Source: Luzula sylvatica (taxonomy: Eukaryota > Streptophyta > Magnoliopsida > Poales > Juncaceae). From it: DNA of 64,000 nt. Location of the stretch: contig OX326959.1 in assembly GCA_946800325.1 (NCBI GenBank), forward strand, positions 34,233,027-34,297,026, written 5' to 3'. The first letter of the stretch is position 1; each line of letters opens with the position of its first letter. The notes below the pieces were generated by a model. That model did no database searches. It was not told the DNA's origin and worked only from the letters and a program-made list of their open reading frames with translations. Positions 48,583 to 60,200 of this stretch are shown one piece after another. A program made the translations under genes and the position numbers.

Positions 48583-49101
48583 ATGAAGTTCTTGGCATTG
48601 TTTTCTCTTGCTCTGATTCTAGCTTTCTCACTCGAAATTGCTTCGTGCATTAGAGTAAATGTTAAGCACGACGTTCCATCGGGACCAAGTCCTATCCACG
48701 ATCAAATTCCCTTAACAATGTCTCTACTCAAAGCCGATTATCATTTTAGAAATATCAAACACGATGTTCCATCGGGACCGAGCCCGATTCATAACTCAAT
48801 TCCCCAAATGAAGTCCTCGCTCAAATCCGATTATTCTTATAGCGGGCTTGGAAATATTAAACATGATGTTCCATCCGGACCAAGCCCTATTCATAACTCT
48901 ATTTCACAAATGAAGTCCTCACTCAAATCCGATTATTCTTTTTGCGGGTTTGGAAATATTAAACATGATGTTCCATCGGGACCAAGCCCGATTCATAATT
49001 CAATTCTCCAAATGAAGTCGTTCAAATCTGATTATCATTTTAACTGGTTTGGAAATATTAAACATGATGTTCCATCCGGACCGAGCCCGATCCATAACTG
49101 A
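48583..49101 (+). CDS. Secreted multi-CLE peptide precursor 2 (172 aa, intronless)
   Basis: Residues 1-21 form a signal peptide. Five CLE 12-mers follow at 29-40, 60-71, 94-105, 128-139 and 161-172: HDVPSGPSPIHD once and HDVPSGPSPIHN four times, each preceded by Lys. They fit the CLE consensus (R/H-x-VPSGPNP-L/I-HN) with the His1 of TDIF-type peptides and keep both prolines (4 and 7) that are hydroxylated in known CLEs. Spacers of 19-22 residues carry a looser repeat (QMKSSLKSDYS..GLGNIK). The last motif ends exactly at the stop, like ordinary CLE genes. Beyond the TGA the spacer frame continues for 28 codons to TAA at 49186-49188, so the stop looks like a point change of the TCA Ser codon found in other units. 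The likely role is a polyprotein-like source of several identical ligands (inference). Whether processing releases each copy is unknown. Confidence 0.82.
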   Translation: MKFLALFSLALILAFSLEIASCIRVNVKHDVPSGPSPIHDQIPLTMSLLKADYHFRNIKHDVPSGPSPIHNSIPQMKSSLKSDYSYSGLGNIKHDVPSGPSPIHNSISQMKSSLKSDYSFCGFGNIKHDVPSGPSPIHNSILQMKSFKSDYHFNWFGNIKHDVPSGPSPIHN

Positions 49102-49396
49102 ATTCTCCAAATGAAGTCCTCGCTCAAATCCGATTATTATTTGAATGGTTATAATGGTGATTATGTTGAATTTTGTTATTTAATTTAACTTGTGTTTATC
49201 TTTCTTTACTGTTGCATTTGCAAGTCTATTTCTTATGTTCACGAAAGTAATATCTCTTTTATTTTTATTTGAGAATTCAACATTCGGATAGATTTAACGT
49301 ATAATTTCTGCCAAGAGATGAATGGAAAATAAATAAAAAAAGTTATAATAATTCGTACAAATTTAAAATTCGGCATCTGCAAGAGATCAATTAAAA

Positions 49397-49580
49397 ATTG
49401 AAAATTTATTAACTAAAACTTTAAAATTAAGCCATTTAGATTCTGCAAGAAATCTACTGGAAATTGAAAATTTATTAACTAAAACTTTAAAATTAAGCCA
49501 TTTAGATTCTGCAAGAGATCTACTGGAAATTGAAAATTTATTAACTACTTTAAAATTAAGCCATTTAGATAAATTTTTGC
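49397..49580. repeat. 66-bp tandem repeat, three units
   Basis: The ATTGAAAATTTATTAACTAA..AAATTAAGCCATTTAGA..CTGCAAGAGATCTACTGG unit starts at 49397, 49463 and 49529; the third copy has a small deletion and is truncated. It lies about 300 bp beyond the stop of the multi-CLE gene. A minus-strand frame through it is a by-product. Confidence 0.9.
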
Positions 49581-50511
49581 CCATGAATTTTCTATACATG
49601 TATTTTCTTATTATAGCCTCGTTTACCGACCGGGCTTTGATAATACAAGTATAGCCCAACTCTTGAAACCTATATAATATATATATACAAAAAAGTATAT
49701 AATAAAAATAAAATAATATTTATTATCTATTAGGAACATTCAACATGTCAAAACAAGGTGTTAATGTACATATGAAAAAGATTATAATATACATACACAA
49801 GAATATAGTTGACAAGTAAAAGATATGCAAATCATAGGCGGCATTTCGACGCCAATTAGTCTTTTTATAATACAATGAAAGGTAATGGTGTGATTTGGAT
49901 AGATTTTTTTTTTATGGATGTAAAAAAATATAGAGAAAAACACAATAATTATAATATAAAATGAATTAATTTTCTACAGCCATAAAAATGTTCATGTGAA
50001 AATCACTATCCAAAAATATAAAAAGCATTATGTGTCGTTTTAAAAAAACTCTATTTTCAATCTAGTATATTTTTTGATGTCACGCGTACGGACAATCATA
50101 AACCCGTTACCCAACACAGGCCCGTCCAGAAAAATATGAAATTCAGAAATTATTAAATATATATAACCAATTATTACATCTTTATTCCAACAATGTTCGA
50201 TAAAATAATCTAACACAACAACGAGAGGGTATAATATTATACTTCATTCGAAAAAAAAAGTGAATTTTTTTGTTCATTTTATATTAATTTACTGTTTCAT
50301 CGTCAACATGAAATAGAAAAATTTCTCTATTCCACCCAATCCACTCAATTCCATATTTATTCGACAGAAAAATAAATATAATTCCACTGTATTCATCTAA
50401 TTATTGCGAAATGGCGAAAAAATAACATTATAAAAGGATATTTAACCAAATCCAATATTCATTGAGGGTATATACGCAAAAAAACACCAAAATATAAATT
50501 CCGAAGAAAAA
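49581..50511. other. Intergenic, no gene seen
   Basis: AT-rich DNA. 50280-50440 contains TTCTCTATTCCACCCAATCCACTCAATTCC-like blocks related to the MITE-like elements at 14706 and 56288, probably a decayed third copy. Confidence 0.45.
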
Positions 50512-50570
50512 CAGGCCCAATATTCACACAGCCTTGTATTGGCCCAAAAATAAACTTATAAAAACCCTAA
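50512..50570 (+). promoter_or_regulatory. Site II and telo-box motifs of the eL8 promoter
   Basis: GGCCCA at 50514 and 50541 (site II) and AAACCCTAA at 50562-50570 (telo-box), 90-150 bp before the ATG. A second AAACCCTA lies near 50632. This pairing is the classic signature of plant translation-machinery promoters. Confidence 0.75.
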
Positions 50571-50658
50571 CCATGACAAATGCCATCTCTTAATAATAGG
50601 GTTGCCGCCTCCTCTTCATCTTCCACCCAAAAACCCTAGCTCGATCTCAGCCGCCGCC

Positions 50659-51964
<1,306 letters not shown>

Positions 51965-53208
51965 ATTTTATAAACTTTGGGGCTATAAATTTTAAGTTTT
52001 GAATTGTCTCCGTGTTTGTAGTTTAATTTAGTTTTGGTGTTTTGTTGAGACAATGAGTTTGATGTTTTTTTGCTTGTTCTTTGTTAGTGAATTTGAAAAC
52101 CGTTTTTTAAGAAATATATTTGTTTGTGGAGAAATGAATTATTTTGATATGATTTACTTGTTATTGTTTGCTGCCTTGGTGATTATTTTGATATGAATTA
52201 CTGGATATGATTCATGTTCTAATGTTATCTTCATTATATAACTGCGAATACACCAAAATAACTGTTTTCAATACTCAAAATAATTAATTCAAAAAAAAAT
52301 ACTCAAAATAATTGTGTGTATTTGTGTAACATCTGAATTAAACTTTTATCTGGCTTCTATAATTGCATTTATTTGGAAATTTCAGTTCAGCAAACTTGAC
52401 ATCTTTGTCGAAATTTGTAGGTTCTATAGATTTAAGTCGAAATTATTATTTACTTATTTTATGTTTTTCTGATGCGAAAATATACTTGACCTCAAAAAAT
52501 CACTCAAACAATTGGGTTGATGTAATTGAATTATGAAATTTCTAGATTTATATGTATTAAAATTTGAAAATAAATTTAGGAAAATTTTATAAGAACACAC
52601 AATATGTTTTAGATTTACTACAATAGACCAAATTTTTTGAAAATTTGAGATATTACACAAGGTCGAGAGATGTAGAAATTGGTTTTTTCCTTAATATATA
52701 AACCCATATTGAATTCATAAATATGTATGTCTAAAATTTGTATTATTTACAAATATTTAAAAATAATATAAAAAATTAATATTTAATATAATTTTAGTTA
52801 TTTTGAGATTATGGTGATTGATTACATTCTTATATTAACACAATGAAAATATAATTTATACTTATACTAAAATGTAATAATTTCTTGTAGTATTTTCGAG
52901 TTGTGTCTATTTGTTTATTTAGATTATTGTGAGTAGTGTTTATTTATTTATTCAGATTATTGTGCTTGATTAGTTTTTTAAATTAACACAATGAAAATAT
53001 AATCCATATTTGAGGGGAGGTTGTATTGTGATGTATCTCCACTTCATGTAATTTTGAGGGAATCTTGAGTTACAAGAAAAGTGAGAGACAATGTAAGTCG
53101 ACTTGCGGTAGTTAGACAAATTACACCAAACCAAACAACAAAAGTGAGAGACTAATGCAATAGGTCGACTTACTAACTGACATAGTTACTGTAAAACAAA
53201 CATGTCCT
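51965..53208. other. Intergenic, no gene seen
   Basis: eL8 3' flank followed by AT-rich DNA. A GATTATTGTGAGTAG/GATTATTGTGCTTG duplication lies near 52930. Confidence 0.45.
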
Positions 53209-53326
53209 TAATGCGTCAAACGAGAGTGTTTAAATTGATTTATTAGATTCATAATCAATGATTAAATGGATTAATTCAATTAATAAGTCTAATCAATTTA
53301 TTGAAACACCTTGACGCATTAATTGT
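53209..53326. repeat. Imperfect inverted repeat (foldback)
   Basis: The left arm TTAATGCGTCAA..GTGTTTAAATTGATTTATTAGA and the reverse complement of the right arm TTAATGCGTCAAGGTGTTTCAATAAATTGATTAGA match over about 45 bp with gaps. No target duplication was identified. Confidence 0.6.
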
Positions 53327-54894
53327 GTTTGAGTTTAGGGGGTCAAGTATATTTTCTGATGTGCATGATTTTCGTGTTTGTGTGTTGAAGAGAGAAATAC
53401 TTAGTTGAAATTTGTATATCTAATTTTGGCAGAGGTCAGTTAAAAGAAATATATTACGAACCATATAATTTTATTTTCATAATTTGAAACTCAACAAACT
53501 GTGTATTTCACGTGTTGTGTGTTGAAATGATTATTTATTAATTTGAATTTGAATTTGAGTTTAATTTTATAGGCGAATCTCGTAATTTGAAAGTTCCCAT
53601 GCCTCGTTTTTATATACCAAGATTGCGGAATGATAACTTCATAGGTGAATTTAATTTCGTCTCATTTTCATATACTAGATAAGATTGTAACATGATTTTT
53701 GTTAAATATTTTTCGCACCATGGGACATTGCATAATTTATATTTCTATGATTTTGTGATAAAAGCGGGAATTATTTTTTATAACACGTAGCCTATTTCAT
53801 ATGAATATTACTATTATGATTTCCATTTTTCATATATATCAAACTGATTTCGATGCTCATTCAAATCGGATGATTATTAGTTGATGTCTAGGGCAGGAAT
53901 CGAGCCGGTTTCGAGCGAGTTACATCTAGCTCGAACTTCAAATTCAACTCGAACAGGATCGTCTCGTTTAGCATTAACAATTATGCTGAAAATTCATGTT
54001 CAAGCTCGGCTCAATCAAAATCGAGTCGGTTCGGCTCGGCTCGACGTTAGTTCGTTTGTTAAAATAATTTGCAGTAACTCGAAAAAATCAAATATTTGAC
54101 CAAAAATGTAATAATTTTAATTCCAAAATTTCAACATAATATCTCAACAATAAAAATATATTATAACGAAATATTAATCATACATCATATTCTGAGACAT
54201 AACCTACGAACAAATTTTGCTAGGGTTCTATCAGTTGGTTTATTGAAGTTACGAATATGCATCAAATATTTAAATTCCCGCGATATTACACAAATATGTC
54301 ATCTCTTTGCTCGTCAATTTCAACATAACTTTAACTTCCTTGATTCCATACTAATAATATTAATTAACAATTAAATTACTTATAATTAATATATGACACA
54401 ATAAACCTTCGACTTTTATTCGTTAATACTTATCAATTAACACATGTTAAAATGTTAATTATGTGTTGCCTGTTAATTACAACCAATTCCGATGGCATAT
54501 AGATAAAGGATATACATTTATAATTTTATGTTTGGTGTATGTTAATTCAATATTGAATTTGGTATTTTTATGAATTGTATTGAATTCAATAATTATTCAG
54601 AATCATTAATATATTTTGTGTTAATGTTTGAATATTAAGATATTCCCATATAATAATTTTATTCACACTTTCAGATAATAGTAATATTTACAAAAATCAG
54701 AAGATGATCAACCTGCTGCCGACCCGACCAGTGAACCAGTGACTTGTCCATGTATAGATAACATGGTATTTTCAGCATACTATTTTCTTTTCATTTTTTT
54801 ACGACAATTTAAAACTGTTGTAGGGGAGTTTTATGCAAAAAAAATAATAATTGATGGGTTATTTTCATTTTTGTTGCTATTATATAGTTGTTCA

Positions 54895-54895
<1 letters not shown>
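53327..54895. other. Intergenic with a TCGAGC-rich repeat fragment
   Basis: 53890-54080 has GAGCTCG/TCGAAC motifs like the element at 27581, but only one end (TAGGGCAGGAATCGAGCC) is discernible. The rest is AT-rich with no gene. Confidence 0.45.

Positions 54896-54926
<31 letters not shown>
54896..54926. repeat. (TA)n microsatellite
   Basis: About 15 TA units. Confidence 0.9.
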
Positions 54927-54929
<3 letters not shown>

Positions 54930-55124
54930 ATTCCAATGATCATTCAAATTGAACAATTGTTAGTCGGTTAATCATGCCACGAAGATTCAGATGACATTGA
55001 ATAACTTGTATTTTTATGATTTTTGATTAAAGGGATAGTTATTATTTATTACTTCTTATTTATTATAACATGTCCACTATTTCATATGAATAATGTCATT
55101 GTGATTTTCCATTTCTACAAGGAT

Positions 55125-55547
55125 GCGAGTGAAAAAAGAAAACAACGCACTTTCTTAGGGGAGTCGAGAAGGGCAGCATAACGACCGAGAGCTTCGCTAA
55201 GAGTAATCGGAGAGGGGAAGGGAGCAGCCAATGAGCCGCCGCCAAGTGGCGAGCCGTCCTCCTAATCAGCGTGAATTGAGAAGAGGGTGTCAGAGGGGTA
55301 ATTGAGTAATCTCGCGGCTTCCTTGACGGTCTCGGTGCTGTTCTCTCTGTATACACCAACATGGTCCCCAACTTCGTAACCGTAAAAAAAAGAAATAATT
55401 AAATAATAAAAAATTATAAAAAAATAATATTATAGTTATAATATATTAGAATTACCTTAGATTGGTGTCGAAAATGTCAAATTCCAAATGAGTGCAAGAG
55501 CAGTCCGAAGCAAGAGTATGAAGTCCCTTCTGACAACCACGTTCGAT
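55125..55547 (-). pseudogene. NADPH-cytochrome P450 reductase fragment, broken
   Basis: On the minus strand, exon A (55547-55456) encodes QKGLHTLASDCSCTHLEFDI, and exon B (from 55379) encodes [19 protein letters not shown], then [19 protein letters not shown], a stop, [20 protein letters not shown] and [14 protein letters not shown]. This order is the FAD/connecting region of plant P450 reductases. Three lesions are visible. The acceptor before exon B reads ACGG where ACAG is expected. The codon after HAD is TAG (55264-55262) where the family has a charged residue. The frame ends shortly after SPKK with no further homology. Neither the FMN domain nor the NADPH domain is present nearby. It is a decayed two-exon fragment, possibly carried by a transposon; a MITE-like pair abuts its upstream side. 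Confidence 0.85.
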
Positions 55548-55618
55548 CTGCAAAACAAAATTACAAAAAGGGTATTCGTGATATTTCAAGTTTTCAAAGG
55601 GTATTCGTGATATATATA

Positions 55619-56105
55619 TATGGGACTTCTATCATACGCCCTTTTTCTTATGGTACACTTTTTTTTTCCAGGGATATCTTGAGTAATTATCAACTACTAA
55701 TTATTTAGGGTAATGTTTCAAGTGTATTTTTTAATTATGTTTACCTAAATAGGAAGTATTTGTTGTTCATTTAAAATAAATCTTCCTAAAAAATAAATAT
55801 TATGATACACCATTTTAAATATCCAAAATACCCTTTTAAAAGGATATATGAAATAACTTCTCATATATATGGGTTTCTATCATACATCATTTTCCTCATG
55901 ATACACTAGTTTTCAAGGATTTTTTGAGGAATTTATAATTTAATTAATGAGTATTTAATATAATGTTCCAAGTGTATTTATTAATTAATGTTTGACAAAA
56001 TAAGAAGTTTTGTTGTTCATTTAAACAAAAAAAAAACAAATTTTATGATATACAATTTTAAATACCCAAAATACCCTTTTAAAATGATGTATGATAGAAC
56101 CCCCC
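55619..56105. mobile_element. Two adjacent MITE-like elements with CTATCATAC ends
   Basis: ATATATATGGGACTTCTATCATACGCC starts a unit near 55619, and CATATATATGGGTTTCTATCATACATC starts another near 55863. The second ends near 56105 with GATGTATGATAGAACCCCCC, an inverted match to its own start. AAATACCCTTTTAAAA occurs in both. Target duplications are unclear. Confidence 0.55.
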
Positions 56106-56287
56106 TACATAAATATATTACGACTCCAAAATCTAAAGGAGGACGCTGTCCCCTCTTGGCCCTTAATAGACACGCCAATGATTACTATATAAAATATTTT
56201 GGTACTAATTCAGTGAAAAACATCTTTGATTGTATAATTTTTCTATAAGATTAACAAAGTAAAAAAAAGTGAAGAATTACACTATGT

Positions 56288-56585
56288 ACTCGTTCGGCAA
56301 CAAATAAACTAACGGAAGAGTTAAATAGTGGAAGAAAAATAATTGTATTTTATTTCAAAGATTTTCGTGAGATTAAATAGTGGAAGAGAGAAAGAAATAA
56401 TTAAATTAATATTTGTTATTGAAAATGATGAGAGAGAAGGAAAGACAAATTTCATATATTTCATTTTCTTCCATTCTTCCACCTCCTCTTTATGGAATAA
56501 AGTTAAACCATTTTATTATATTTTTTTCGGCGGAATACAATTATTTATTTCAATATTTTCCGTTATTCCGTTCTAATTACATGTT
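56288..56585. mobile_element. MITE-like element, relative of 14706-14946
   Basis: The left end is CTCGTTCGGCAAC. The interior has TTCTTCCACCTCCTC, TGGAATAAAGTTAAACCA and TTTTTTTCGGCGGAATACAA. The right end (TTCCGTTCTAATTACATGTTGC) is altered relative to the other copy. Confidence 0.55.
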
Positions 56586-57244
56586 GCAAGTATTTCTAAA
56601 AAAACCCTCTCACAAAGTGCTTTTCCTGGGTACGCCAAGTATTTCACAACAACATAAAACCTTAAACAAACCCGGTCTATTCATCCACAATAAACTACTA
56701 CTCTCACGTTAAAAAAGACCTACATTACCACGTCCCCACTTCAATATAAATAAACGCGGTTCACAAACACCAAGTCTTCATCGCATGAAATAGACCACTA
56801 TACTAATAAACTTATTCGGGTCATACATAGACGTAACCTTGTATACTTTTTTTTTATTTGTGTTAACCTCTCATAAGCCAGGTCTATTTGAAGTATAGTT
56901 GAATGTACTCTCACTGGCCTGTGGGTCCCAGATGTAAGCTTCACATCAATGTGTACACCGAGTCTGTATAAGAAGTTCCTTATCCTCTCTCTCTCTTTCA
57001 CCCACATCTCTCTCTCTCTCTCTCTCACCTCTCTTCCGCAACTCAGCCTTCAAGCTCCCAGCCGCGATCTCTCTCTTTCTCTCTCTCTCTCGCTCTCTAA
57101 ACCCTAGCTCTTCTGCGCTCTCTCAATCACTCTCTTTCTTTCTCTCAATCGGTTTTTTGTCTTCTCGTAAGGTCAGATCTTTTGATTGTTCTGTCTAATC
57201 CGAACCCTAATTTCTTCGGGAGCCGTCGGATCTCGATTTCTGAA

Positions 57245-60200
57245 ATGTCGGAAAACAAACTGGATCGCATTCTCGAGCAAGCAGCTGGTGATTCGTTCTC
57301 TGGAAAAGGTTGATCTGATCTTCACATATTTGTGATTTTACTCATATAGATTTTTTTTGTCGCAAAATCGTTTTTAATACATATGTTTAATTAGTAAAAA
57401 GTTCTTGAATTACTGTTTTATTCTTTTATTTTTTGAATATTTGGATTTTTGTAGTTTAGTCTGATTTTATACTTATTCTTAGGGATTGTTGGCATACAAT
57501 TAAATTAGAAAGAACAGTAGATTGATGTATATTAGGATTTTTTCAAAAGATTGCCTAATTTAGTGTGGGGTCTTGTTATTTCCTAATAATCATTCTGATT
57601 GGACGATTGATCCGATTTATCTTACTTGCTCTTTTATAAATTTGTGTTCTTTTCTTGTTTATCACGTAATTTAGATCAGTGGCCACGTGCTATTTGTTTT
57701 TTTATAAATTACTTTACATGTCGTGTTCTTCGTATTACTTTTAACAATTTCCTTGTAATCACTTAAATTATTAGCTTCGTTGTCGTGATCGCTTGAATTA
57801 AGTTGTCTTTTTATTTTTATCTTTTGTAGGTTCCCTCTCTGTTGGTCTGGACGAAGAGAAAGTCGCTTCAGGTTTTGTTGATGAATTCAAAGGTGAAACT
57901 CCTCTTTCATTCGATTTAACATCCTTTTTGTTTTCAAAGTTCCAATGTTCTAATATTTAATAAACTTGTAAATTTGTAGACCAGCAATCTGAGAACAACA
58001 TCCCTCTCTCTCCTCAGTGGCTCTATGCCAAACCTACTGAATCCAAGGTTCCTTTTCTTATTCACTCCTATTAGATTCATAAAGAATTTCAAAACAAATA
58101 ATTTACTCAAAATAACTATACTTTTCAATATTTTTTAAAGGATGGGCGCCCACAAGGTATTTTGGACGCGTCTCAAGAAAACAAGAGAGAGCGCAGAAGA
58201 ACTAACAACACACCGGACACTGAAAATTCCCAAAATGCCCGTCGCTGGCGTGAGGAGGAGCGAGAAACTGGGTTATTGGGTCGCAGAGGAGTGGAAAGAG
58301 AAAGAGAACGCCCCAAAAAGGACTCGAACACTAACCCTAACCCTAATCCAGGAAACACCACCAAGTGGTCCTCCCGTTGGGGCCCGGATGACCGCGAAAC
58401 CCGCTCCGATAAGAAGCCATCCACTGATGTCAGCACCGAGAAAGAAAAAGAGCACCACGAACCGAACCCTAACCCTAATTTTGAAAACAAGCCTGCTTTT
58501 GCACTGAGGCCCTTGTCTGAGGCGGATTCACGGGACAAGTGGCGTCCAAGGCACCGTCAAGAGGGGGTAGTTGGTACGGGCCGCGGCGCACCGGGTTTCG
58601 GGTCGGAGCGAGGTGGAGCTGTTCAGGCTCAGACCCGTCAAGAAGAAAAAAATATTGGTTTTGCCCCTGGGAGGGGCCGGTCCAGCTCAGCCAGTTTGGG
58701 CCAGTCAGGTGTGATTGGGGCCCTGCCTTTTGGTAGGGGCAGGGGCGGAATTGGAAAATTGGGTTTTCGTTATCCTAGAGGGAAATTGCTTGATATTTAT
58801 AGGAAGAATGGTCTTGGAGCGTTAAATGACGAAAATGCCCCTGGGTTTCGGAAGGTCGAGAATGTTACTTTGCCTGGTCCTGTTTCTCCTTTGGCGTTTC
58901 TCGCCCCCCATACAGAAGAAGAGGTTCGTTTTGTAATTTTATTGTCATTTCGAGTATTATTATTATTATGATTATAATAAATGGATTTTGAGTATTAATT
59001 GTGTATTTTACTTTTAGGTCACTCTTGAGGAAATCTACAAGGGTAAAGTCACTGGTAATGGTAATGGCGGTACAAAGGATGGTACAGTTCAAAAAGATGG
59101 TACCTCTCTCTCTCTCTCTCTCTCTCTCCTTTTACCCACAGCAGTGGAATTAAGCACCAAATTCTCCTTTTCTTGTATTTTGACATGTTAATTTTATTTA
59201 CTAGATTCTGGTTTGTTAGCATTAGGAGACGAGAAATATGCATTCCGCACTGAAATCTCTCCATCAGGTCAGTACCAAAATAACTCGTTACCAGTTAATT
59301 CAATAAAAATAAAATTTTTAACTTCCATTTTATTTTTTCAGTGTTCGCTACCAAATCAAATGATTTCACCAATGATTTGATCGAAGACCCATTCTCTGAA
59401 ATTACCGAAAAGCCCCCGAAACAAAGCATGCTAAGCAAACTGAACCTAGAATCAATCGATCTCGGCCCAGCATTTAATGCATCCATTAATCTTCCTGACG
59501 ATTCCACCTCTCTTTTCGACACCTCGTACACCCAATCTGAAACCCCAGAAAAGATCCCTAATTTACCCCTTGAAGAAATGAGCTTCTTTTATCAGGACCC
59601 ACAAGGGGGAATACAAGGCCCCTTTTTGGGTATCGATATAATGTCTTGGTACGAAGATCGGTATTTCGGATTGGATTTACCAGTTCGTGCTTGTGACGCG
59701 CCTGAGGGAACGCCATACCGTCCCCTCGCTGATGTCATGCCTCATTTGGGTAAGAAATCTCAACCGATACCTGTACCTGTTGCAGCACCGTCTAGCGAAC
59801 TGGTACATGAATCTGGTTCTTTTGAGGGTTCTTTAGAAGGTAGTGGTGGTAATGTTAACTCAATGGCAGCTTCGAAATTTGAAGACCAATGGAATCACGA
59901 AGGTCTTTCTTCCAGCCTTGATAATGAAGGTTCTCTCTCTCTCTCTCTCTCTCATATTTTCTTCAAATTATCAAAATAATAAAATTTGACATTTAATGTT
60001 TTTTATTTTGTATGTTTTGCAGAGGTAATATATGCAGGGAGGCCAAGGAGTGAAGGAATGGGGAAGCCACAAATCATGAACAACCCAACCAATGAAATGA
60101 CGGAAATGCCCCTCTGGGCATCAAGCCCCTCCAATCCCATACCAGAACAAGGGGATTCCAGTTCAAACCAACAAAGAGGAGATGCCAACACAAGCAATGA

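Noticed and set aside
49387..49659. Minus-strand frame with three similar segments, and a possible CRISPR-like array
   Set aside because: It is a plain 66-bp direct tandem repeat without unique spacers, in a plant nuclear context.
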